NCBI GenBank assembly: GCA_030762175.1
Contig: JAUJEO010000019.1
Location: 3,416,001-3,480,000, forward strand
DNA: 64,000 nt
From: Metallyticus violacea
Taxonomy: Eukaryota; Arthropoda; Insecta; Mantodea; Metallyticidae
Reading direction: 5' to 3'
The position numbers and the translations under genes are program-made. Below are positions 12,801 through 26,352 of the stretch, piece by piece (within the stretch, counting starts at the first letter, position 1; each line of letters begins with the position of its first letter). The notes beneath the pieces were generated by a model. That model was not told the origin of the DNA. It saw nothing but the letters and a program-made list of their open reading frames with translations, and made no database searches.

Positions 12801-13591
12801 ATGATTTTCTGAGGCTATCAAACTAGTATAATGAAAGAGAACCAGTTATCTCAAATAAGAACGGAAAAAAAGTGATTCTAAAGAAGTTTCCTAACTTCAA
12901 AAAAAAAATTTTTTTCTTTTCGAGATTCTTTGCGCTTAATATGCTTTTCTGAGGCTATCAAACTAGTATAATGAAAGAGAACCAGTTATCTCAAATAAGA
13001 ACGGAAAAAAAGTGATTCTAAAGAAGTTTCCAAACTTCGAAAATTTTTTTTTTTCTTTTCGAGATTCTTTGCGCATAATATGCTTTACTGAGGCTATCAA
13101 AGTAGTATAATGAAAGAGAACCAGTTATCTCAAATAAGAACGGAAAAAAGTGATTCAAACGACGTTTCCAAACTTCGAAAAAAATTTTTTTTCTTTTCGA
13201 GATTCTTTGCGCATAATATGCTTTACTGAGGCTATCAATCTAGTATAATGAAAGAGAACCAGTTATCTCAAATAAGAACGGAAAAAAAGTGATTCTAACG
13301 AAGTTTCCAAACTTCGAAAAAATTTTTTTTTCTTTTCAAGATTCTTTGCGCATAATATGCTTTACTGAGGCTATCAAACTAGTATAATGAAAGAGAACCA
13401 TTTATCTCAAATAAGAACGGGAAAAAAGTGATTCTAACGAAGTTTCCAAACTTCGAAAAAAATTTTTTTTCTTTTCGAGATTCTTTGCGCATAATATGCT
13501 TTTCTGAGGCTATCAAACCAGTATAATGAAAGAGAACCAGGTAGCTCAAATAAGAACGGAAAAAAGTGATTCTAACGAAGTTTCCAAACTT
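6804..13591. repeat. 6788-bp higher-order unit, copy 1 (49 monomers)
   Basis: The unit opens with GGAAAACATTTTTTT in a monomer that follows AAACTT, and is repeated directly after itself at an offset of exactly 6788. Unusual landmarks recur at that offset: TTATTTTTTTTTTT near 6950, GAATTAAGACCGG near 8285, CTGTACTGATGC near 10868, CTAGTACAATG near 8393 and AATGACACAAACG near 10243. No net indel was found across the unit. The monomers around 10.98-11.57 kb are a run of similar TTTACTGAGG copies with CGACG. The first 1.5 kb resembles 1.53-3.09 kb at an offset of about 5.26-5.27 kb with more differences, which is an older layer of duplication. Confidence 0.92.
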
Positions 13592-16500
13592 GGAAAACAT
13601 TTTTTTTCTTTTCGAGATTCTTTGCGAATAATATGCTTTACTGAGGCTATCAAACTAGTATAATGAAAGAGAACCAGTTATCTCAAATAAGAACGGAAAA
13701 AAAGTGATACAAACGAAGTTTCCAAACTTCAAAAAAATTATTTTTTTTTTTCGAGATTCTTTGCGCATAATATGCTTTTCTGAGGCTATCAAACTAGTAT
13801 AATGAAAGAGAACCAGTTATCTCAAACAAGAACGGAAAAAAAATGATTTTAAAGAAGTTTCCAAACTTCGAAAAAAAATTTTCTTCGTTTCGAGATTCTT
13901 TGCGCATAATATGCTTTTCTGGGGCTATCAAACTAGTATAATGAAAGAGAACCAGTTATCTCAAATAAGATCGGAAAAAAAGTGATTCTAACGATGTTTC
14001 CAAACTTCGAAAAAAAATTTTTTTCTTTTCGAGATTCTTTGCGCATAATATGCTTTACTGAGGCTATCAAACTAGTATAATGAAAGAGAACGAGTTATCT
14101 CAAATAAGAACGGAAAAAAAGTGATTCAAACGAAGTTTCCAAACTTCGAAAAAAAATTTTTTTCTTTTCGAGATTCTTTGCGCATAATATGATTTTCTGA
14201 GGCTATCAAACTACTATAATGAAAGAGAACCAGTTATCTCAAATAAGAACGGAAAAAAGTGACCTAAACGACGTTTCCAAACTTCGAAAAAATTTTTTTT
14301 CTTTTCGACATTCTTTGCGCATAATATGGTTTACTGAGGCTATCAAACTAGTATAATGAAAGAGAACCAGTTATCTCAAATAAGAACGGAAAAAAAGTGA
14401 TTCTAACGAAGTTTCCAAACTTCGAAAAAAATTTTTTTCTTTTCGAGATTCTTTGAGCATAATATGCTTTTCTGAGGCTATCAAAGTAGTATAATGAAAG
14501 AGAACCAGTTATCTCAAATAAGAACGGAAAAAAAGTGATTCTAACGAAGTTTCCAAACTTCGAAAAAAATTTTTTTTCTTTTCGAGATTCTTTATGCATA
14601 AAATGCTTCTCTGAGGCTATCAAACTAGTATAATGAAAGAGAACCAGTTATCTCAAATTAGAACGGAAAAAAAGTGATTCTCAGGAAGTTTCGAAACTTC
14701 GAAAAAAATTTTTTTTCATTTCGAGATTCTTTGCGCATAATATGCTTTTCTGAGGCTATCAAACTAGTATAATGAAAGAGAACCAGTTATCTCAAATAAG
14801 AACGGAAAAAAAGTGATTCTAAAGAAGTTTCCTAACTTCAAAAAAAAAAATTTTTTCTTTTCGAGATTCTTTGCGCTTAATATGCTTTTCTGAGGCTATC
14901 AAACTAGTATAATGAAAGAGAACCAGTTATCTCAAATAAGAACGGAAAAAAAGTGATTCTAAAGAAGTTTCCAAACTTCGAAAATTTTTTTTTTTCTTTT
15001 CGAGATTCTTTGCGCATAATATGCTTTACTGAGGCTATCAAAGTAGTATAATGAAAGAGAACCAGTTATCTGAATTAAGACCGGAAAAAAAGTGATTCTA
15101 ACGAAGTTTCCAAACTTCGAAAAACTTTTTTTTCTTTTCGAGATTCTTTGCGCATAATATGCTTTAATGAGGCTATCAAACTAGTACAATGAAAGAGAAC
15201 CATTTATCTCAAATAATAACGGAAAAAAAGTGATTCAAACGAAGTTTCCAAACTTCGAAAAAAAATTTTTTTCTTTTCGAGATTCTTTGCGCATAATATG
15301 CTCTTCTGAGGCTATCAAATTAGTATAATGAAAGAGAACCAGTTATCTCAAATAAGAACGGAAAAAAAGTGATTCTAACGAAGTTTCCAAACTTCGAAAA
15401 AAATTTTTTTTCTTTTCGAGATTCTTTGCGCATAATATGCTTTTCTGAGGCTATCAAACCAGTATAATGAAAGAGAACTAGTTAGCTCAAATAAGAACGG
15501 AAAAAAAGTGATTCTAAAGAAGTTTCCAAACTTCAAAAAAAAATTTTTTTTCTTTTCGAGATTCTTTGCGCATAAAATGCTTCTCTGAGGCTATCAAACT
15601 AGTATAATGAAAGAGAACCAGTTATCTCAAACAAGAACGGAAAAAAAGTGATTTAAACGAAGTTTCCAAACTTCGAAAAAAATTTTTCTTCTTTTCGAGA
15701 TTCTTTGCGCATAATATGCTTTTCTGAGGCTATCAAACTAGTATAATGAAAGAGAACCAGATATCTCAAATAAGAACGGAAAAAAGTGATTCAAACGACG
15801 TTTCCAAACTACGAAAAATTTTTTTTTTCTTTTCGAGATTTTTTGCGCATAATATGCTTTACTGAGGCTATCAAACTAGTATAATGAAAGAGAACCAGTT
15901 ATCTCAAATAAGAACGGAAAAAAAGTGATTCTAACGAAGTTTCCAAACTTCGAAAAAATTTTTTCTTCTTTTCGAGATTCTTTGCGCATAATATGCTTCT
16001 CTGAGGCTATCAAACTAGTATAATGAAAGAGAACAAGTTATCTCAAACAAGAACGGAAAAAAAGTGATTCTAACGAAGTTTCCAAACTTCGAAAAAAATT
16101 TTTTTTCTTTTCGAGATTCTTAGCGCATAATATGCTTTTCTGAGGCTATCAAACTGTATAATGAAAGAGAACTAGTTATCTCAAATAAGAACGGAAAAAA
16201 GTGATTCTAACGACGTTTCCAAACTTCGAAAAAAAATTTTTTTCTTTTCGAGATTCTTTGCGCATAATATGCTTCTCTGAGGCTATCAAACTAGTATAAT
16301 GAAAGAGAACCAGTTATCTCAAACAAGAACGGAAAAAAAGTGATTCTAACGAAGTTTCCAAACTTCGAAAAAAATTTTTCTTCTTTTCGAGATTCTTTGC
16401 GCATAATATGCTTCTCTGAGGCTATCAAACTAGTATAATGAAAGAGAACAAGTTATCTCAAACAAGAACGGAAAAAAAGTGATTCTAACGAAGTTTCCAA

Positions 16501-19500
16501 ACTTCGAAAAAATTTTTTTTCTTTTCGAGATTCTTTGCGCATAATATGCTTTTCTGAGGCTATCAAACTAGTATAATGAAAGAGAACCAGTTATCTCAAA
16601 TAAGAACGGAAAAAAGTGATTCAAACGACGTTTCCAAACTTCGAAAAAAATTTTTTTTCTTTTCGAGATTCTTTGCGCATAATATATTTTACTGAGGCTA
16701 TCAAACTAGTATAATGAAAGAGAACCAGTTATCTCAAATAAGAACGGAAAAAAAGTGATACAAACGAAGTTTCCAAACTTCAAAAAAAATTTTTTTTCTT
16801 TTCGACATTCTTTGCGCATAATATGCTTTTCTGAGGCTATCAAACTAGTATAATGAAAGAGAACCAGTTATCTCAAATAAGAACGGAAAAAAAGTGATTC
16901 AAACGAAGTTTCCAAACTTCGAAAAAAAATTGTTTTCTTTTCGAGATTCTTTGCGCATAATATGATTTTCTGAGGCTTTCAAACTACTATAATGAAAGAG
17001 AACCAGTTATCTCAAATAAGAACGGAAAAAAATGACACAAACGACGTTTCCAAACTTCGAAAAAATTTTTTTTTCTTTTCGAGATTCTTTGCGCATAATA
17101 TGCTTTACTGAGGCTATCAAACTAGTATAATGAAAGAGAACCAGTTATCTCAAATAAGAACGGAAAAAAAGTGATTCAAACGAAGTTTCCAAACTTCGAA
17201 AAAAAATTGTTTTCTTTTCGAGATTCTTTGCGCATAATATGATTTTCTGAGGCTTTCAAACTACTATAATGAAAGAGAACCAGTTATCTCAAATAAGAAC
17301 GGAAAAAAGTGACACAAACGACGTTTCCAAACTTCGAAAAAAATTTTTTTTCTTTTCGAGATTCTTTGCGCATAATATGCTTTACTGAGGCTATCAAACT
17401 AGTATAATGAAAGAGAACCAGTTATCTCAAATAAGAACGGAAAAAAAGTGATTCTAACGAAGTTTCCAAACTTCGAAAAAATTTTTTTTCTTTTCGAGAT
17501 TCTTTGCGCATAATATGCTTTTCTGAGGCTATCAAAGTAGTATAATGAAAGAGAACCAGTTATCTCAAATAAGAACGGAAAAAAGTGATTCTAACGAAGT
17601 TTCCAAACGTCGAAAAAAATTTTTTTTCTTTTCGAGATTCTGTGCGCATAATATGCTGTACTGATGCTATCAAACTAGTATAATGAAAGAGAACCAGGTA
17701 TCTCAAATTAGAACGGAAAAAAGTGATTTAAACGACGTTTCCAAACTTCGAAAAAAATTTTTTTCTTTTCGAGATTCTTTGCGCATAATATGCTTTACTG
17801 AGGCTATCAAACTAGTATAATGAAAGAGAACCAGTTATCTCAAATAAGAACGGAAAACAGTGATTCAAACGACGTTTCCAAACTTCGAAAAAAATTTTGT
17901 TTCTTTTCGAGATTCTTTGCGCATAATATGCTTTACTGAGGCTATCATACTAGTATAATGAAAGAGAACCAGTTATCTCAAATAAGAACGGAAAAAATGT
18001 GATTGAAACGACGTTTCCAAACTTCGAAAAAAAATTTTTTTCTTTTCGAGATTCTTTGCGCATAATATGCTTTACTGAGGCTATCAAACTAGTATAATGA
18101 AAGAGAACCACTTATCTCAAATAAGAACGGAAAAAAGTGATTCAAACGACGTTTCCAAACTTCGAAAAAAATTTTTTTTCTTTTCGAGATTCTTTGCGCA
18201 TAATATGCTTTACTGAGGCTATCAAACCAGTATAATGAAAGAGAACCAGTTATCTCAAATAAGAACGGAAAAAAGTGATTGAAACGACGTTTCCAAACTT
18301 CGAAAAAAATTTTTTTTCTTTTCGAGATTCTTTGCGCATAATATGCTTTACTGAGGCTATCAAATTAGTATAATGAAAGAGAACCAGTTATCTCAAATAA
18401 GAACGGAAAAAAAGTGATTCTAACGAAGTTTCCAAACTTCGAAAAAATTTTTTTTTCTTTTCGAGATTCTTTGCGCATAATATGCTTTACTGAGGCTATC
18501 AAACTAGTATAATGAAAGAGAACCAGTTGTCTCAAATAAGAACGGAAAAAAAGTGATTCTAACGAAGTTTCCAAACTTCGAAAAAAATTTTTTTTCTTTT
18601 CGAGATTCTTTGCGCATAATATGCTTTACTGAGGCTATCAAACTAGCATAATGAAAGAGAACCAGTTATCTCAAATAAGAACGGAAAAAAAGTGATTCTA
18701 ACGAAGTTTACAAACTTCGAAAAAAATTTTTTTCTTTTCGAGATTCTTTGCGCATAATATGCTTTTCTGAGGCTATCAAACCAGTATAATGAAAGAGAAC
18801 CAGGTAGCTCAATAAGAACGGAAAAAAAGTGATTCTAACGAAGTTTCCAAACTTCAAAAAAAATTTTTTTTCTTTTCGAGATTCTTTGCGCATAAAATGC
18901 TTCTCTGAGGCTATCAAACTAGTATAATGAAAGAGAACCAGTTATCTCAAACAAGAACGGAAAAAAAGTGATTTAAACGAAATTTCCAAACTTCGAAAAA
19001 AATTTTTCTTCTTTTCGAGATTCTTTGCGCATAATATGCTTTTCTGAGGCTATCAAACAGTATAATGAAAGAGAACTAGTTATCTCAAATAAGAATGGAA
19101 AAAAGTGATTCTAACGAAGTTTCGAAACTTGGAAAACATTTTTTTTCTTTTCGAGATTCTTTGCGAATAATATGCTTTACTGAGGCTATCAAACTAGTAT
19201 AATGAAAGAGAACCAGTTATCTCAAACAAGAACGGAAAAAAAGTGCTTTTAACGAAGTTTCCAAACTTCGAAAAAAAATTTTCTTCTTTTCGAGATTCTT
19301 TGCGCATAATATGCTTTTCTGGGGCTATCAAACTAGTATAATGAAAGAGAACCAGTTATCTCAAATAAGAACGGAAAAAAAGTGATTCTAACGAAGTTTC
19401 CAAACTTCGAAAAAAAATTTTTTTCTTTTCGAGATTCTTTGCGCATAATATGCTTTACTGAGGCTATCAAACTAGTATAATGAAAGAGAACCAGTTATCT

Positions 19501-20379
19501 CAAATAAGAACGGAAAAAAAGTGATTCAAACGAAGTTTCCAAACTTCCAAAAAAATTTTTTTTCTTTTCGAGATTCTTTGCGCATAATATGATTTTCTGA
19601 GGCTATCAAACTAGTATAATGAAAGAGAACCAGTTATCTCAAATAAGAACGGAAAAAAAGTGATTCTAAAGAAGTTTCCTAACTTCAAAAAAAAAATTTT
19701 TTTCTTTTCGAGATTCTTTGCGCTTAATATGCTTTTCTGAGGCTATCAAACTAGTATAATGAAAGAGAACCAGTTATCTCAAATAAGAACGGAAAAAAAG
19801 TGATTCTAAAGAAGTTTCCAAACTTCGAAAATTTTTTTTTTTCTTTTCGAGATTCTTTGCGCATAATATGCTTTACTGAGGCTATCAAAGTAGTATAATG
19901 AAAGAGAACCAGTTATCTCAAATAAGAACGGAAAAAAGTGATTCAAACGACGTTTCCAAACTTCGAAAAAAATTTTTTTTCTTTTCGAGATTCTTTGCGC
20001 ATAATATGCTTTACTGAGGCTATCAATCTAGTATAATGAAAGAGAACCAGTTATCTCAAATAAGAACGGAAAAAAAGTGATTCTAACGAAGTTTCCAAAC
20101 TTCGAAAAAATTTTTTTTTCTTTTCAAGATTCTTTGCGCATAATATGCTTTACTGAGGCTATCAAACTAGTATAATGAAAGAGAACCATTTATCTCAAAT
20201 AAGAACGGGAAAAAAGTGATTCTAACGAAGTTTCCAAACTTCGAAAAAAATTTTTTTTCTTTTCGAGATTCTTTGCGCATAATATGCTTTTCTGAGGCTA
20301 TCAAACCAGTATAATGAAAGAGAACCAGGTAGCTCAAATAAGAACGGAAAAAAGTGATTCTAACGAAGTTTCCAAACTT
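13592..20379. repeat. 6788-bp higher-order unit, copy 2 (tandem duplicate)
   Basis: This copies 6804-13591 directly downstream of it; all sampled stretches matched base for base. The exchange point lies inside a 32-bp tract shared at 6772-6803, 13560-13591 and 20348-20379, ending in AAGTTTCCAAACTT. After it the two inner copies go on with GG, while 20380 goes on with CAAAAAAAA as at 1257. The absence of visible differences implies either a very recent event or an assembly artefact. Confidence 0.92.
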
Positions 20380-23300
20380 CAAAAAAAATTTTTTTTCTTT
20401 TCGAGATTCTTTGCGCATAAAATGCTTCTCTGAGGCTATCAAACTAATATAATGAAAGAGAACCAGTTATCTCAAACAAGAACGGAAAAAAAGTGATTTA
20501 AACGAAGTTTCCAAACTTCGAAAAAAATTTTTTTTCTTTTCGAGATTCTTTGCGCATAATGTGCTTTTCTGAGGCTATCAAACTGTATAATGAAAGAGAA
20601 CTAGTTATCTCAAATAAGAATGGAAAAAAGTGATTCTAACGAAGTTTCGAAACTTGGAAAACATTTTTTTTCTTTTCGAGATTCTTTGCGAATAATATGC
20701 TTTACTGAGGCTATCAAACTAGTATAATGAAAGAGAACCAGTTATCTCAAATAAGAACGGAAAAAAAGTGATACAAACGAAGTTTCCAAACTTCAAAAAA
20801 TTTTTTTTTTCTTTTCGAGATTCTTTGCGCATAATATGCTTTTCTGAGGCTATCAAACTAGTATAATGAAAGAGAACCAGTTATCTCAAACAAGAACGGA
20901 AAAAAAGTGATTTTAACGAAGTTTCCAAACTTCGAAAAAAAATTTTCTTCTTTTCGAGATTCTTTGCGCATAATATGCTTTTCTGGGGCTATCAAACTAG
21001 TATAATGAAAGAGAACCAGTTATCTCAAATAAAAACGGAAAAAAAGTGATTCTAACGAAGTTTCCAAACTTCGAAAAAAAATTTTTTTCTTTTCGAGATT
21101 CTTTGCGCATTATATGCTTTACTGAGGCTATCAAACTAGTATAATGAAAGAGAACCAGTTATCTCAAATAAGAACGGAAAAAAGGTGATTCAAACGAAGT
21201 TTCCAAACTTCGAAAAAAAAATTTTTTCTTTTCGAGATTATTTGCGCATAATATGATTTTCTGAGGCTATCAAACTACTATAATGAAAGAGAACCAGTTA
21301 TCTCAAATAAGAACGGAAAAAAGTGACCTAAACGACGTTTCCAAACTTCGAAAAAAATTTTTTTTCTTTTCGACATTCTTTGCGCATAATATGGATTACT
21401 GAGGCTATCAAACTAGTATAATGAAAGAGAACCAGTTATCTCAAATAAGAACGGAAAAAAAGTGATTCTAACGAAGTTTCCAAACTTCGAAAAAATTTTT
21501 TTTCTTTTCGAGATTCTTTGAGCATAATATGCTTTTCTGAGGCTATCAAAGTAGTATAATGAAAGAGAACCAGTTATCTCAAATAAGAACGGAAAAAAAG
21601 TAATTCTAACGAAGTTTCCAAACTTCGAAAAAAATTTTTTTTCTTTTCGAGATTCTTTGCGCATAAAATGCTTCTCTGAGGCTATCAAACTAGTATAATG
21701 AAAGAGAACCAGTTATCTCAAATTAGAACGGAAAAAAAGTGATTCTCAGGAAGTTTCCAAACTTCGAAAAAAATTTTTTTTCATTTCGAGATTCTTTGCG
21801 CATAATATGCTTTTCTGAGGCTATCAAACTAGTATAATGAAAGAGAACCAGTTATCTCAAATAAGAACGGAAAAAAAGTGATTCTAAAGAAGTTTCCTAA
21901 CTTCAAAAAAAAAAATTTTTTCTTTTCGAGATTCTTTGCGCTTAATATGCTTTTCTGAGGCTATCAAACTAGTATAATGAAAGAGAACCAGTTATCTCAA
22001 ATAAGAACGGAAAAAAAGTGATTCTAAAGAAGTTTCCAAACTTCGAAAATTTTTTTTTTTTCTTTTCGAGATTCTTTGCGCATAATATGCTTTACTGAGG
22101 CTATCAAAGTAGTATAATGAAAGAGAACCAGTTATCTGAATTAAGAACGGAAAAAAAGTGATTCTAACGAAGTTTCCAAACTTCGAAAAATTTTTTTTTT
22201 CTTTTCGAGATTCTTTGCGCATAATATGCTTTTCTGAGGCTATCAAACCAGTATAATGAAAGAGAACCAGTTAGCTCAAATAAGAACGGAAAAAAAGTGA
22301 TTCTAACGAAGTTTCCAAACTTCAAAAAAAAATGTTTTTTCTTTTCGAGATTCTTTGCGCATAAAATGCTTCTCTGAGGCTATCAAACTAGTATAATGAA
22401 AGAGAACCAGTTATTTCAAACAAGAACGGAAAAAAAGTGATTTAAACGAAGTTTCCAAACTTCGAAAAAAATTTTTTTTCTTTTCGAGATTCTTAGCGCA
22501 TAATATGCTTTTCTGAGGCTATCAAACTGTATAATGAAAGAGAACTAGTTATCTCAAATAAGAACGGAAAAAAGTGATTCTAACGACGTTTCCAAACTTC
22601 GAAAAAATTTTTTTTCTTTTCGAGATTCTTTGCGCATAATATGCTTTTCTGAGGCTATCAAACTAGTATAATGAAAGAGAACCAGATATCTCAAATAAGA
22701 ACGAAAAAAAGTGATTCAAACGAGGTTTCCAAACTACGAAAAATTTTTTTTTTCTTTTCGAGATTTTTTGCGCATAATATGCTTTACTGAGGCTATCAAA
22801 CTAGTATAATGAAAGAGAACCAGTTATCTCAAATAAGAACGGAAAAAAAGTGATTCTAACGAAGTTTCCAAACTTCGAAAAAATTTTTTCTTCTTTTCGA
22901 GATTCTTTGCGCATAATATGCTTCTCTGAGGCTATCAAACTAGTATAATGAAAGAGAACAAGTTATCTCAAACAAGAACGGAAAAAAAGTGATTCTAACG
23001 AAGTTTCCAAACTTCGAAAAAAATTTTTTTTCTTTTCGAGATTCTTAGCGCATAATATGCTTTTCTGAGGCTATCAAACTGTATAATGAAAGAGAACTAG
23101 TTATCTCAAATAAGAACGGAAAAAAGTGATTCTATCGACGTTTCCAAACTTCGAAAAAAATTTTTTTTCTTTTCGAGATTCTTTGCGCATAATATGCTTC
23201 TCTGAGGCTATCAAACTAGTATAATGAAAGAGAACCAGTTATCTCAAACAAGAACGGAAAAAAAGTGATTCTAACGAAGTTTCCAAACTTCGAAAAAAAT

Positions 23301-25190
23301 TTTTCTTCTTTTCGAGATTCTTTGCGCATAATATGCTTCTCTGAGGCTATCAAACTAGTATAATGAAAGAGAACAAGTTATCTGAAACAAGAACGGAAAA
23401 AAAGTGATTCTAACGAAGTTTCCAAACTTCGAAAAAAATTTTTTTTCTTTTCGAGATTCTTTGCGCATAATATGCTTTTCTGAGGCTATCAAACTCGTAT
23501 AATGAAAGAGAACCAGTTATCTCAAATAAGAACGGAAAAAAGTGATTCAAACGACGTTTCCAAACTTCGAAAAAAATTTTTTTTCTTTTCGAGATTCTTT
23601 GCGCATAATATATTTTACTGAGGCTATCAAACTAGTATAATGAAAGAGAACCAGTTATCTCAAATAAGAACGGAAAAAAGTGATACAAACGAAGTTTCCA
23701 AACTTCAAAAAAAATTTTTTTTCTTTTCGACATTCTTTGCGCATAATATGCTTTTCTGAGGCTATCAAACTAGTATAATGAAAGAGAACCAGTTATCTCA
23801 AACAAGAACGGAAAAAAAGTGATTTTAAAGAAGTTTACAAACGTCGAAAAAAAATTTTCTTCTTTTCGAGATTCTTTGCGCATAATATGCTTTTCTGGGG
23901 CTATCAAACTAGTATAATGAAAGAGAACCAGTTATCTCAAATAAGAACGGAAAAAAAAGTGATTCTAACGAAGATTCCAAACTTCGAAAAAAAATTTCTT
24001 TCTTTTCGAGATTCTTTGCGCATAATATGCTTTACTGAGGCTATCAAACTAGTATAATGAAAGAGAACCAGTTATCTCAAATAAGAACAGAAAAAAAGTG
24101 ATTCAAACGAAGTTTCCAAACTTCGAAAAAAAATTGTTTTCTTTTCGAGATTCTTTGCGCATAATATGATTTTCTGAGGCTATGAAACTACTATAATGAA
24201 AGAGAACCAGTTATCTCAAATAAGAACGGAAAAAAGTGACACAAACGACGTTTCCAAACTTCGAAAAAAAATTTTTTTCTTTTCGAGATTCTTTGCGCAT
24301 AATATGCTTTACTGAGGCTATCAAACTAGTATAATGAAAGAGAACCAGTTATCTCAAATAAGAACGGAAAAAAAGTGATTCTAACGAAGTTTCCAAACTT
24401 CGAAAAAATTTTTTTTCTTTTCGAGATTCTTTGCGCATAATATGCTTTTCTGAGGCTATCAAACTAGTATAATGAAAGAGAACCAGTTATCTCAAATAAG
24501 AACGAAAAAAAAGTGATTCTAAAGAAGTTTCCTAACATCAAAAAAAAAAAATTTTTCTTTTCGAGATTCTTTGCGCTTAATATGCTTTTCTGAGGCTATC
24601 AAACTAGTATAATGAAAGAGAACCAGTTATCTCAAATAAGAACGGAAAAAAAGTGATTCTAACGAAGTTTCCAAACTTCGAAAAAAAATTTTTTTCTTTT
24701 CGAGATTCTTTGCGCATAATATGCTTTTCTGAGGCTATCAAACCAGTATAATGAAAGAGAACCAGTTAGCTCAAATAAGAACGGAAAAAAGTGATTCTAA
24801 CGAAGTTTCCAAACTTCAAAAAAAATTTTTTTTCTTTTCGAGATTCTTTGCGCATAAAATGCTTCTCTGAGGCTATCAAACTAGTATAATGAAAGAGAAC
24901 CGGTTATCTCAAACCAGAACGGAAAAAAAGTGATTTAAACGAAGTTTCCAAACTTCGAAAAAAATTTTTCTACTTTTCGAGATTCTTTGCGCATAATATG
25001 ATTATCTGAGGCTATCAAACTAGTATAATGAAAGAGAACCAGTTATCTCAAATAAGAACGGAAAAAATTGATTCAAACGACGTTTCCAAACTTCGAAAAA
25101 AATTTTTTTTCTTTTCGAGATTCTTTGCGCATAATATATTTTACTGAGGCTATCAAACTAGTATAATGAAAGAGAACCAGTTATCTCAAA
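20380..25190. repeat. Continuation of the first HOR family, copy of 1257-6068
   Basis: The stretch keeps the order of variant monomers seen at 1257-6068, for example GCATAATGTGC near 20557, GCATTATATGC near 21107, ATGGATTACTG near 21390, the AATGTTTTTTC variant near 22331, GGCTATGAAACTACT near 24178 and the ATTTTTCTAC/GATTATCTG pair near 24965-25005. It contains no gene. It leads into the transition zone where the second HOR family begins. Confidence 0.88.
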
Positions 25191-26352
25191 TAAGAACGGA
25201 AAAAAAGTGATACAAACGAAGTTTCCAAACTTCAAAAAAATTTTTTTTCTTTTCGACATTCTTTGCGCATAATATGCTTTTCTGAGGCTATCAAACTAGT
25301 ATAATGAAAGAGAACCAGTTATCTCAAACAAGAACGGAAAAAAAGTGATTTTAAAGAAGTTTACAAACGTCGAAAAAAAATTTTCTTCTTTTCGAGATTC
25401 TTTGCGCATAATATGCTTTTCTGGGGCTATCAAACTAGTATAATGAAAGACAACCAGTTATCTCAAATAAGAACGGAAAAAAAGTGATTCAAACGAAGTT
25501 TCCAAACTTCGAAAAAAAATTGTTTTCTTTTCGAGATTCTTTCCGCATAATATGATTTTCTGAGGCTATCAAACTACTATAATGAAAGAGAACCAGTTAT
25601 CTCAAATAAGAACGGAAAAAAGTGACACAAACGACGTTTCCAAACTTCGAAAAAAATTTTTTTTCTTTTCGAGATTCTTTGCGCATAATATGCTTTACTG
25701 AGGCTATCAAACTAGTATAATGAAAGAGAACCAGTTATCTCAAATAAGAACGGAAAAAAGTGATTCTAACGAAGATTCCAAACTTCGAAAAAAATTTTTT
25801 TTCTTTTCGAGATTCTTTGCGCATAATATGCTTTACTGATGCTATCAAACTAGTATAATGAAAGAGAACCAGTTATCTAAAATTAGAACGGAAAAAAAGT
25901 GATTCTCAGGAAGTTTCCAAACTTCGAAAAAAATTTTTTTTTATTTCGAAATTCTTTGCGCATAATATGCTTTTCTGAGTCTATCAAACTAGTATAATGA
26001 AAGAGAACCAGTTATCTCAAATAAGAACGAAAAAAAAGTGATTCTAAAGAAGTTTCCTAACATCAAAAAAAAAAAATTTTTCTTTTCGAGATTCTTTGCG
26101 CTTAATATGCTTTTCTGAGGCTATCAAACTAGTATAATGAAAGAGAACCAGTTATCTCAAATAAGAACGGAAAAAAAGTGATTCTAACGAAGTTTCCAAA
26201 CTTCGAAAAAAAATTTTTTTCTTTTCGAGATTCTTTGCGCATAATATGCTTTTCTGAGGCTATCAAACCAGTATAATGAAAGAGAACCAGTTAGCTCAAA
26301 TAAGAACGGAAAAAAAGTGATTCTAACGAAGTTTCCAAACTTCGAAAAAAAA
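25191..26352. repeat. Transition between the two HOR families
   Basis: Up to 25190 the monomer order follows the left block. After that the order is TGATACAAACG with TTTTCGACATTC, then TTTACAAACGTCG, then a GAAAGACAACC monomer, then AAGATTCC, CTAAAATTAG and CTCAGGAAG forms typical of the right half. From 25069 the sequence is a close copy of 45309 onward (offset 20240-20241), ending at 27652 against 47893. GAGTCTATC near 25978 is shared with 46218, supporting direct kinship of the two segments. Confidence 0.75.
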
